A program made the position numbers and the translations under genes. Of a DNA stretch of 64,000 nucleotides, positions 48,421 through 59,500 are shown in pieces; the first letter of the stretch is position 1; each line of letters begins with the position of its first letter. The notes under the pieces were generated by a model. The model ran no database searches. It saw only the letters and a program-made list of their open reading frames with translations, and was not told where the DNA came from. The DNA is from Gonatopus flavifemur (taxonomy: Eukaryota; Arthropoda; Insecta; Hymenoptera; Dryinidae), in the NCBI GenBank assembly GCA_018340375.1, contig JAFFJZ010000001.1, positions 63,294,001 to 63,358,000 of the forward strand, given 5' to 3'.

Positions 48421-51400
48421 AAATTTTCACATCCGAATGGGTCAATATTTGCCTTACGAAGAAACATGGAACTTTATGCTATAAAATTGTATCCAAAGTA
48501 GAGACTGCATCTCAAATCCGATAAATCGCATGTACATAATACCGCACTATCCGTTCTATTTATTCGTAATCCATTGAGAAACATCCAACTAATACCACCG
48601 GTTGTTTGATCTTGTCCATTTTTTCATACATATGCAATCTCTTCTCCATCAACTGCCTTCCATTTGTTTACGTTGGATGCATATAATACTATTAATTCAA
48701 TCTATCGCACTTCACACACGTCGTTCCAACTCGTATAAATGAGAGACTTTATTCATCGAAGCGAGAACTTACGCGATAAGGTTGAGAAAAAGGGATTAAA
48801 AGCATGAAGATACAATGAGATGAGGTGGAAGCAACTGGAGAGGTTATTTATATAATTCATAACTCGAGAGCTCCTCGACGATGGCGGCAATGAGAGGTTT
48901 CGCGTCTGTTCTCTATAACTCGAACTAGATAAATTCGAATATAGAATCCGACGGAGAGTCGTTATTGTAAATCGTTTGGAGTATTGGAGATTAAGAGGGA
49001 TCGAAAAATATAAAAATAGGATTCGAAATGGGGCAGTGAATTAATTTTGTATTACCGTAATGCACGCATGTCAATTATGATTAGCGTTATTCGAAAGAAG
49101 ATTTTCTCAGTGCACGCAAATGTGATCGAGCATTCAAGGACTTCACATTTTGTCCTTCTTACGTAGATCTTGCGCTGCGGGGAACTGAAGGTTAATCGCT
49201 TCTGACAACATTCATGACTGGTGAAATGTGAATCTTAGTGAAACATAATCGAGTACACGGTATCCCAGAATTTATAAAACGTATTTTGTGAAAAATCAGA
49301 GTATCTCGGTAGAGTTATTAATCTAACAACGAAATACTCTACTGTTGATGACCTCAAATCGTGGAAGATATTCTTTAAATGATGTTTCCAGTTCCAAGGA
49401 GTTGATTCGAGAACATAGACATCGATGATTTATCAAATTTCATGAGTTTGAATTTTTGTTGCATTCCCATAAACGATTCAATCTTCAAGAACACGTATTT
49501 GACACCTTCTTCTGCGTTGAAAAGAAGTAGATTTCACTAAAGTTTTAATCATGACAATCGAAAAGTTGTTTCAATGGTTAATCAACCTTTCTCTAGCTTG
49601 AAAAATGGTGTTGAATTCAAGTACATGAATCGTAACATTGTCGAGAAATTGGAAAGTTTCGGAAAATTGATACATGCTAGTATCTCAAAAATTAAACCTT
49701 CAATAAGAGTTTCCTGAGTATAAAACTCTGAGATAACCTATGTAGAGCATATACAAGTTTTCTTTTACCAGGGAACTTCTAGAGACAACTCAATTCATTT
49801 ACATGCTGGAATAAAGAGAATTTAAACTTGAATTGTATTGAATTCTTGAATAAGAACGTTAAAATTAAGCTCAAACCAAGGTTTCTTCATGAACGTTAGC
49901 AATCTTTCCTTCTCATCTTTGATGACAGTCAGGGTCGCTGATAGGGTTTCACTTGGAGAATGTGTTCCGTTAAACAAGTTAATTGACTCAAGTATTATGT
50001 TTCGTCTACAATAAAGGGGGGAAATAAACAAAAAGGATTAATCAATCCCGTTTCTCATTTATCTCACAATCAAATTGATCTATAATAAGGTTTCCATAAA
50101 ACGACGTTTTGAGGCAATTCTTTTACCTTGAATAGTTGAAAAAGACTATCATTTATACACTATATATATAATAATAATAATTATTCACGCTAGCATCCCG
50201 TATGAACGAAATTTGACATAATTTTAATAAAATTCCTATCAGAAATTTCTATAGAATTTTCACTCCATCATGTTACAAGAATTTCCTATGAAATTTTTAC
50301 AGATATTCTACAAAATTCGCACAAAGCTTAATGTCGATACAACTTTTATTAGAACTCTATCAAATTCTTATACATAGAGTTATTATAGTCTTCACTCTTG
50401 AAAAATTCTTTTTGAAAATTGAGAAGAACGTGGCTTTAAAAGATTGCAATCGTATTTTCTGAATTTTCAGAAGGAATGTTTTGGAGCGTTGATATTCCGA
50501 ATAAACGAAATTTTCACAAAAAGTCATGCAGATTTCATCATGGATAATAAATATCCTTCCCAACAAACAGTCCCAGTACATTATGGCTTGATCAATTCGA
50601 AGAACATTCATCCATTCACCGACAAACCAAACCCGTGAATGGTTTTAAACAATGTGTATCCTATAACCAATAATGATTGCAAAATCCAATGGATACGTAC
50701 GAATCCTGCTCTGTAACGCAACCGCAAACCATCGAATGCTTCCAATAAACTCACAAGCGCTGTTCAAGATTCACAATTCGCATGATTTCCTAGAAACAAG
50801 TTCATAGAGATCATGAAAGAGCATTGTAGAATAAATTGATCGTATCCGCGAGGAAATTCGAGCGATGAACAACAACGAATGAACCAAACTAACCCTTACT
50901 TTTGTCTTGAATTCCCTGCAATGCTATCATCCAATCCACCATTAGTTAATTCATTCTCAGCAAAGAGCGTTCATAATTATCGGTTTAATTAAAATCTCAA
51001 ACTCTAATTCCAAAGACATGATGTCCAATGAAACAAGCGTTCGATAAAGCGATGCTAGAGATTTGTTGACAATTAATAAACCGTTTTATCAGCTCTTGTT
51101 CTCTTATGGTTGTTCGAACGCAGGGAGTCGGATAGCGGCACGACCCGTGGATATAGCGTACCCAGGTATGCTTTGATACGAGAAACTGCTATTCAATGAC
51201 ACTACTCGACACCGGTATTTGCTTCTGAAATCGTGTCCGAAATTGATGTCGTTTGGAGCGCCAAGAATGCTTCTCAAACTCTTGGAGTACGTATAACAGC
51301 TCTTCAATATACACCCATGTATTAAATTTTCCCACAATACTGGTTGTGGATAAACCCTAACTCACCGCACGCGGCGTTCAGCTATTTCATTATTTTCTCA

Positions 51401-51766
51401 ATCGAAGAGTATTTGAAATTTTATATTCTCTGATTTCGTATATTTCATTAAATGCGAAAAATTACAGCCCCTGAATATAAACTTCTTGGAAATTCATCGT
51501 GGTCAGTTATGTAACCAGAACTTTCAATTTACATCAACGAACGGTTTAATTGTGTTAAGAAACTTCACATCATATATCGTTCGATCATGTAAGCAAGCAT
51601 ATATTCTACATTTTAGTCTTCCTACGAGTAGCCATATGAGTCGCTACCAACTCGAGAATTAGGAAACTGATATCTCAGAAAATTGTGAGGATTTCTTGAC
51701 AATTTTTTTGTGGTAATGAGAGGATTGAATAATTCTTAATTTTTTCTGAAAATACATCTCACGACA
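48421..51766. other. No gene recognised
   Basis: About 3.3 kb without supported coding, RNA gene or complete repeat. Around 50220-50345 the words GAATTT and AAATTTCTATAGAATTTT recur, a weak hint of another decayed element. Confidence 0.5.
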
Positions 51767-52445
51767 CACTGTAAAAAAAGGTTTGAATTCTAATATAAAA
51801 ATGGTTATGAAATTCCAAATAAATGCAAGTTGAATCGTATTTAATATAAAATAGCACTAATATTTCATATTACTATTTTAATGTTCACAAACGTATTTGA
51901 ATTTTGATCAGTATTATTATAATTCAAAATATTTTGTATTAAAATTCTTTATTAAAATTAAAATTCCAACATGCTTTGTAAGATTCAGTTCTACAATTTG
52001 AATTTTCTTTTACATGGGTTGAATTTTGCAGTGTAGTATGAAATTTCAATAACAACCATATGAAAATTCTGAATGAATGTGAAAAATTCAAATCATTTTT
52101 GTGAAATTTCAAACACATTTCGAATATTCAAAATTTCATTTGTGAAATTTCAATCACATTTTGAATATTCACAATTTTATTTATGAAATTTCAATAGTTT
52201 TGTTGAAAAATAATACACAAGTGTATGAATTCCCTGTGCGCCGAAGTCACTGCGCATGTCTTCTGCAGATCCACGCTTCATAATCGTACCTGCAAAATGT
52301 TAAAACGTTCTTCGGCAAAATTGATAAATCACGTGGTGATAATTTGTTAATTGAAAATCATTTGTTTTGATGATAATCAAGTTCACTGAGATGCTAAATA
52401 TTTTTCAGAATTCAATTATAAAGTTTTGGATTGATATATTGATGT

Positions 52446-53164
52446 TAGGGGTGTGCGGGTAGCACTTTTTATCGGGTCGGGTCGGGTTCGGATATTTGTA
52501 TTTCTTTTCGGGTCGGGTCGGGTCGGGTACCCGATTAAATCGGGTTTTCCAAGTCGGGTACCCGAATATAATAAAATCGCTTGAATTCAATATTTTCAAC
52601 TTCTATTCGAAGTTGCCATTGCCGTTGATATTTTAAGGACAAATTGTCTTGAGCGATTGTAGGAATAAGGGGATTTCATATGAATTCAATTCTAATATGA
52701 AGAATGCCATATTCACTACAAGTCTATTAGGGTTGTTACTCCATGTAATTGATTATGCAGCGCATTAAGAAATCTCCAAATTGCTTCATGGAATGTTTAT
52801 ATTTATTTTTTAATTAAATCAAAAAATATAATCACATTTATATCTCATAAATAATATATTATCTATTTTCTTATTTAGTAACCACAATATAGAATCTTGA
52901 ATATCAATGAAAATAAATATTCTTCTTATAAATATCATTCTTTTTTCATATTTTTAAATTTGAATGGAGGGAGCACAACTCTTCCACATGTTTTGTCAGT
53001 AATCTTGATCGAGTTGCTGTCACAATATTTCCTGCTGAGAAAAACGTTTGCTATATTTGAATTACCCGAATGTAATCGGGTACCCGAAAAACTCGGGTAA
53101 TTGAAAAACCCGACCCGACCCGACCCGATAAAAACCCGATGACTCGGGTACCCGCACACCCCTA
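52446..53164. mobile_element. hAT-type non-autonomous element, 8-bp target duplication
   Basis: Terminal repeats TAGGGGTGTGCGGGTA and TACCCGCACACCCCTA are exact. Both ends are flanked by the same 8 bp, ATTGATGT (52438-52445 and 53165-53172). YAGGG tips with an 8-bp duplication are hAT features. Just inside each end is an array of the pentamer GGGTC/GACCC (about 52482-52530 on the left and 53109-53128 on the right), plus GGGTACCCG palindromes. The 719-bp body has no recognisable transposase. Confidence 0.88.
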
Positions 53165-53252
53165 ATTGATGTATATCCACATGAGAACCATAAACTGAAT
53201 TTCATCTTCAATATTAACTTTTGAACTACAATGTTTTCAATATGATCTTTGT

Positions 53253-53285
53253 ATCTTTCTTATATATAAATATATATAAGAAAGA
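53253..53285. repeat. Short AT palindrome
   Basis: TTTCTTATATATA followed by its complement TATATATAAGAAA forms a 30-bp near-perfect hairpin. It lies inside the right part of the CACTGTAAAA element. No function inferred. Confidence 0.6.
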
Positions 53286-53803
53286 TGTACAATAATATGA
53301 AGGAAGCTCGAATCGAGATTTCACAATCCCAGAATTCCGGAAGTTTATTCCTTAATTTAGAAATAATCTTACATATCTATAATACAGATATTCGAATTGT
53401 ATTAAAAATACGATAGTCAAAAATTCAATACTGAATATGAAAATTAGTATTTTGATTTTTCATACTTCCCAGTATATGAAAGTTCAATTAATAGGTTTTA
53501 AAATTTACGATAATCATTTGAAATTTTGATACCTATTCATAATTCTTCAAAACGATTTCATTGAAAATTCAACAATCATTTTGAAATTTCATACTAACAT
53601 GAAATGATGCACACATTTTCAAAACCTCTTCTTGAATTTTAATAAATTGTTTCTTCGAAAATTCACAACCAAATGTATGTGTTAATTGCTTCACATACTT
53701 TTCTATCAAATTTCATACAAAAATTTTTTACAGTGTGGGTATGATTTTGGAAAAATGTGAATAACTCGTCGCCCTATATTTATCCTATATCTCAATCAAG
53801 ATG

Positions 53804-54008
53804 CACAGACAAAATGATGTGGTTGATATTTGGATAACTAAAAGTTAGCTTTGGTAGCTATTCTTGAGCTGTAGCGACAAAAGTTACTTCTATGGGAACT
53901 AAAATCTAGCTTTTGCAGAAATTTTTTTCGCTATCCAAATATCAAATACACAAAATAGCTGCCACAGCTAATTCCTAGCTACCATAATGAATTATTCTTT
54001 TCCGTGTG
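53804..54008. mobile_element. 205-bp MITE, CACAGACAAAA / TTTTCCGTGTG termini, AGCTA-rich
   Basis: Imperfect terminal repeats, and an interior saturated with TAGCT/AGCTA (about eight occurrences), including TTAGCTTTGGTAGCTA and CAGCTAATTCCTAGCTA. GGATAACTAAAAG pairs loosely with CGCTATCCAAAT. Confidence 0.55.
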
Positions 54009-54363
54009 CATGTTTATCTCTACGTTTGAAAACAGTCAGTCGTTGATCTCATAACGTTGATATTCGATTACATCTCGATAGGCGAATAAACGGTCCACAA
54101 ACGACATTTTGAAAATAATTATCAACAATTGAAACAACGTTTTTTTTTAATAATGTAATTGCAGTACATTTTTAGGATGTGATCTTGTGGGTGTACATTT
54201 TGATATCAATCTGTATGAATATGAATTTAGAAACATTTGCATCGTTACTCGAAGATAACACATGTTTTTATCCATTTGATTTGAAAACATTCATAAATCA
54301 CGCGACATTGTTTCTTATTCTGTTTTTATTGTGATACCAATTTGAACATACCTCAGTACAATA

Positions 54364-54917
54364 CACTGAGAGAGAGGTACCTAGTTGGGACAACTAAATG
54401 TTAATTACCGCATCTAGATTTTTATTCACGCTAGCTAGACTCTAGTTGGGGTAAATACGCGGAGAACAAGGAATTCGCTGTGGCAGCGAAATCTACTTTT
54501 GCTGGGTTCCTTTTGCCAGAGCAGCAAATTTTTTGCTGTGAGAGCAAACTATTTGCTGTTCCAGCAATCTCGTTAGCTGCGACAGCGAATTTTTAGCTGT
54601 GACAGCAAAAAATGTTTGCTATCCCAGCTAAAAAATTGCTGTCGTAACTAAAACGATTGCTGTTATAGCAAATTTTTAGCTAGGCCAGCAAAAAAATTTG
54701 CTATTCTATATATAATACCTCGATTTGTTGCGTCAGCAAATTTTTTCTCTCCGTGTAAAAGTCTAGCTGTCTGAAATATGGATGAAATGGTTTCCTCAAT
54801 GGGAATACAAAATTTAGTGGTGACAAATAAAATTTAGCTGGTGCAGCTAAATTTTTATTCACAGTGACTAAATTTCCTAGCTGTCGAGTATTTGAATAGA
54901 CCCTCTCGCTCTCAGCG
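54364..54917. mobile_element. MITE split by another MITE, CACTGAGAGAGAGG termini
   Basis: Left CACTGAGAGAGAGG and right CCCTCTCGCTCTCAGCG, with TA directly outside each. The interior is rich in CTAGCT, GCTAG and TAGCTG words. A second element occupies 54458-54755. Removing that insertion rejoins GGGGTAAATA to AAAGTCTAGC with a single TA. Confidence 0.75.
54458..54755. mobile_element. Nested 298-bp MITE built of GCTG/CAGC mini-palindromes
   Basis: Termini CGCGGAGAACAAGG and TTTTTTCTCTCCGTG, flanked by TA on both sides. The interior repeats units such as TTTGCTGTTCCAGCAA, TTAGCTGCGACAGCGAA and TTTAGCTGTGACAGCAAA about every 25 bp. Nearly the same element lies in reverse orientation at 55665-55992. 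Confidence 0.8.
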
Positions 54918-54955
54918 TAAGGGGCCAAATAATAAATAGCGTGATTTCATTCATA

Positions 54956-55164
54956 CACAGCGAAAAATTTTGTGTCACAGGAGGTCCACTCATAGTTTGT
55001 GTTGAAAAAGACATACCAAATTCGGAAACTCACAGATTTCAAGTGCGAATTTCACATTTTTCTGTTGATTTGATACATTTTTTGTGTTAATATTCAACAT
55101 AAATTGCGACTGGACCTCCTGGAACATACACGTGTGTTGAAAATACACAAAATTTTTCACTGTG
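54956..55164. mobile_element. 209-bp palindromic MITE, CACAGCGAAAAATTTTGTGT termini
   Basis: The left end pairs with ACACAAAATTTTTCACTGTG at the right, and TA lies outside both. Inner arms pair through GGAGGTCCA/TGGACCTCC, TTTGTGTTGAA and CACATTTTTCTG. Little divergence between the arms. Confidence 0.85.
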
Positions 55165-55267
55165 TAGGTATTTGCCATCTCAAATTCACTCATTCCCAAG
55201 TATACCACTTTTCTCAATAATTCGGTGAAATTTTGAAAATAATTTGTCTGGTTCAATTCACGTTTTA

Positions 55268-55568
55268 CACTGACAGAAGAACGATCTGGTTGGAAACATT
55301 CGTGGTCGCAGTAACTTGAAATCTGGTTGGATTCACCAGGAAATGTGATTGTGATGTTCAGAAAGAGTGGTTGAAGCCAAAATTAACTACATATTCTGGT
55401 TATTATACCAAGAAAAGAATCTCGTTTTTCTAACCTGGAAAATGTGGTTAATAATTTTTGCTTCGACCACTTTTTCTGGACATCACAATCACATTCCCTA
55501 GTGAATCGGACCAGATTCCAAATCACTACGACCACGAATGTTTCAACCTGGTAGTTTTTCTGTCAGTG
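55268..55568. mobile_element. 301-bp palindromic MITE, CACTGACAGAA termini
   Basis: CACTGACAGAAGAAC at the left and TTTTTCTGTCAGTG at the right, with TA outside both. Arms pair through TGGTTGGAAACATTCGTGGT, GTGATTGTGATGT and AGTGGTTGAAGC to a centre near 55418. ACCTGGT/ACCAGGT-type words recur. Confidence 0.85.
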
Positions 55569-55589
55569 TATAATAAAACCATCATCAAA

Positions 55590-56580
55590 GTAGTTCTCCG
55601 GGAGAATTCAGGATCAAATTAGAAAAATTATTGTCAAGTAGAGCACCAAGGTCGAAGGAATTCGCATGGAGAGAAAAAATTTGCTGACGCAGCAAATCGA
55701 GGTATTATATATAGAATAGCAAAATTTTTTGCTGATCTAGCTAAAAATTTGCTATAACAGCAATCGTGTTAGCTACGACAGCAATTTTTTAGCTGTGGCC
55801 GCAAAAAATGTTTGCTCCGCCAGCAAATTTTCAGTACCATACACAGAATAGCAAACAAAATTCGCTGTCGCAGCCAACAAGATTGCTGGAACAGCAAATA
55901 GTTTGCTGACACAGCAAAAAATTTGCTGCTCTGGCAAAATGAACCCAGCAAAAGTAGATTTCGCTGCCACAGCGAATTCCTTTTTCTCCGTGCGATAATC
56001 ATATTCGTTGGGACTTATATTCTCATTTATGACAAAAAAAGAACCAACTCGAAGTATAAATAAACAATCTTGTAACAACAACGCGAAATTTGACATGGTT
56101 TTTTGCTTAAAAAATTTTTATTTTTGATCCGCTCATGACTTATGAGGGCTCATTTTGTTCCTTGTGAAATTTGAAAAACCTTCACCATGGGGATTTTTTT
56201 ATATGAGTCATCATGACACTATCACAGGCTTTTGTTTATTAATAGTAAAATACATTCCCATAAACAAAAGCGTGTGACAGTGTCATGATGACTCATATAA
56301 AAAAATCCCCACGGTAAAGGTTCTTCAAATTTCACAAGGAACAAAATGAGCCCTCATAAGTCATAAACGCATCAAAAATAAAAATTTTTTAAGAAAAAAA
56401 CCATGTCTAATTACGCGTTGTTGTTACAAGATTGTTTATTCATACTTCGAGTTGGTTCTTTTTTTGTCATAAATAAGAATATAAGTCCCAACGAATACGA
56501 TTATCGAATTCCTTCGACCTTGGTGCTCCGCTTGACAATAATTTTTCTAATTTGATCCTAAATTCTCCCGGAGAACTACC
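55590..56580. mobile_element. Long palindrome (320-bp arms, 20-bp loop) disrupted by a MITE
   Basis: Left arm starts TAGTTCTCCGGGAGAATT, right arm ends with its complement. The arms pair closely through GTCGAAGGAATTCG, GTTGGGACTTATATTC, TTGTAACAACAACGCG, GAGGGCTCATTTTGTTCC, TGAGTCATCATGACAC and CTTTTGTTTAT. After removing the 330 bp of MITE plus duplication, both arms are about 320 bp. The only large asymmetry is the MITE at 55665-55992 in the left arm. Confidence 0.88.
55665..55992. mobile_element. 328-bp MITE inserted in the palindrome arm, CG target duplication
   Basis: Termini CATGGAGAGAAAAAA and CTTTTTCTCCGTG. CG precedes and follows the element, and the intact opposite arm has a single CG at the matching point, so CG is the true 2-bp duplication. 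The interior is the reverse-orientation relative of 54458-54755, with GCTG/CAGC mini-palindromes plus one extra unit near 55840-55880. Confidence 0.88.
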
Positions 56581-59500
56581 TTAAAGAACGTTACTATTTG
56601 ACAGCTTCTGAAGAATTTTTGAATCATTGTTGTGACTTTATTTTATGTTTGAAAAACACGTGATTGGCCACGACATTTTTACATCGAATCTACGGAATAA
56701 TAAATAGTAACTCATAGATCGTGGTTATTGATCGTTTTTTCACTGAACATGTGTGTGTTTTTCAGGAAAGAATTGTATTAAATCCTGGATTCTGTCTGAA
56801 TAACACATTTATTACATCGAGTAGAACTGTGACAGGATTATGATGAAAAATTTATTACTAGTTCTCGAATACTCGCGTTCCATTTTTTCCAGTGGATTGT
56901 ATTTTTCAATTTCCAATTAGAAATTGTATTCTCTGGTTCTAAATACGCTTCTATAATCATCTTACGTGGAGGATAAATTTCGGTGGAATTTACTATTTCG
57001 ATTATAAATGTCACGAGAAAGTGACTTTTGTTGTAATAAATTGACAAAGAGAACACGTGTTTCCAAAGATTGTTAATGATAACAACTTATACTGAAATTA
57101 GATAAAATATCAAGCGAAATATCATCCAACTCTACTTTTTTTGATGTCTCACCAATGCTTGACCAATATCACTGGCAGATTTGTCACGAGAAGTATTTTT
57201 TGTGGATTGATTGAATCGTGACTTTTCGTATCAATCTGTTTTTTCTTCAGAACTTTGTTTGGTTGATTCAGACAGTTAATAGTTCAATGAACAACGTTCA
57301 TCAAGTTTTCTGAGAATAATTGTATATATCGAAACTCGACCCGATGTCAAACAAATTCAAATCACCGTTAGAGTCCCAAAATTTGGAAGAGTACAAAGTT
57401 TGAACCTTTTTCATTGAAAAATACGGTATATTTTCCCACTTTGAGCAACTATTCTCTCCCCATTCCTCTATTCCCATTCATAGAGCAACTTTGCTGTCAC
57501 CAGTTTTCAAGATAAAGGTCTATGAATATCCTTATACACGAAATTTGAATGTAGATTTTTCAGCTCTGTGCCAGGACTTCTCAAATGGCAAAAAATATGA
57601 AAAAATACTACTATATGATGTACGAACATGGCGTATCGTACTCAATTTGGCTATTCAATTCATTTAATGAAATCGATAAACGTTGTAATCGATTCCTCAT
57701 CTCTCACCACCGATTTGGATATCACATTCAACTTTAAATATTCCACTAGAATCATTGATAGTTGAGATAGAAGTTCACTGGGAGCGGTTTTGAAATTATT
57801 CACCATTCTCGTTATCCATCTGATATAGCTGTTATTGAAAAATTCAAGCCACCGCTTCCTACATTATCTATCATCATATGAAATACTCAAAGATTATTCA
57901 AGAATTCTATGAAATCCATCGAAATCTTGTTATGTAATTTATATTCTTCAGTTATAACTGACCAACTCATCAACTACGAGTCACGAGTGAGTTTGAATGT
58001 TTCGCTGCACAATCTTGTACGATCATGCGATATTCATTTCACATTTGCCAGGGCGTTTATGCGCCGTCACGGTTGCTCTAATTTTTAAACTCGTGCTCCG
58101 GTGTGAAAACAGCATACTTTGATTGATAAAGTTTTCCAAGGAAGACGAAAAAACAAACGAATTGTAACACTACGTATTACGAAATATAGAATTCATAGAA
58201 ATTCATCGAGACGTCGACTGGTATAGTCTGAATTTCATTGTATCGTATTCTGAGAGAGATCATAGTCCCTGCCCTGTGTGAAAGAACTTTCAGAATCATA
58301 TATAATAACTGTATAGAAATTTTATATAAACTATATTGAATCATATACAAATTATATATAATTATGAAAATTTTTCCACACCACTATTTCCAGTGATTGG
58401 AATCACAAAAACGTAAACGAGACCTGTTGATTAAATTAATCAATTTTATTAATTATTGAAGTAATTCCAGCTCTTGGTCATGCTAAGCAAAAGCGTGTAT
58501 TACATCACACTTCTTTTCGAAATTCGTTTCAAAGTTGCGTTCAACATTTTGTTCAAATTCTAGTGGACTTTTGAATACCGGACGTATTTTCTCTTAGTAC
58601 TGAACATACATACCACCCCCTCCTCCCATCAAAAGTGACAAAATAGTTGAGAAACTTGTGAAATTTTTTATATAATTCCCCATTCCGTGAAGTGACGACG
58701 TTCACGACCTATGTATGCTTTTTCCTCGTGCATAGGGTAGGTCGCGCGTTGAAGTAACAGACGGAGACTAGGTGCGGAGTGTCAATAAGCCCTTCTCACT
58801 CGGGACAAAAAAAAAAGAAATAGACCGTCCAGTGTACATAAAGGGAGACTTAGGATTTCATTTGAATAACGAACCTTGCGCTGATCATGTCATTCAAGTA
58901 CGGTATTTTTTATGATGTGAGTTTGAACGCTGTACGTTGCCTTGGTTGTGGATTGAGAGTGTATATCAAGAATTTCCAATGGAATCCGTTCTATCGGAAT
59001 ATTCGTTGTGGAAGATGAACGATCTATTCTCTTGGTTAGAATATGAGGAGAAAATGAAGTAACTTTTTTCCCTCTCACGTTGTGCAGAAATGAATATTTT
59101 ACAAACTATTCATGAATAACTTGAAGGTGTAATGTATGGTGTTGAAAACTCAACTTCATTTTTTATCAGAATAAGAGAGAGAAAAAGTATCCAAGTTTCA
59201 TTACGAAATGATGTAAAACTACGATGTTGTATACGTGTTTTTCGGGGGCAATTTTACAACGCTTGATTCCCTTGTAAAAAAATGAATACACTCGAGTGTC
59301 TTCATGTGATTACTGTAACGATTTTTTCGAATATCCATATGGTGCAATCATTTACCGTTATCGCACAAAAACTGATATGCAGGCAATTGCGAACGAAATC
59401 GTAATGATCATCATCCGTGGTCGCTAATAACAGTTGAGTGGTTGCTGCGCGTAAAATCTTATCCGGAACATTGGTGAAACGGGTTTTGTATCCTACAGGG

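Larger units (their letters stand above)
51767..53735. mobile_element. CACTGTAAAA element split by a hAT insertion
   Basis: CACTGTAAAAAAAGG at the left and TTTTTTACAGTG at the right. On both sides of the inserted hAT the interior is dominated by TGAAATTTCA and GAATTTTGA words. Without the insert it is about 1.24 kb, close to the 1.1-kb relative at 4872. A caution: GCAGTG at 52030-52035 could instead be the right end of a shorter 270-bp element starting at 51767. Confidence 0.6.

Noticed and set aside
52935..53180. 81-codon minus-strand frame inside the hAT-type element, considered as a transposase remnant
   Set aside because: Unlike 27186-27353, it shows no hATC or BED zinc-finger motif that I can recognise.
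55773..56096. 107-codon minus-strand frame
   Set aside because: It reads through the GCTG/CAGC repeats of the MITE at 55665; repetitive alanine- and phenylalanine-rich product with no domain.
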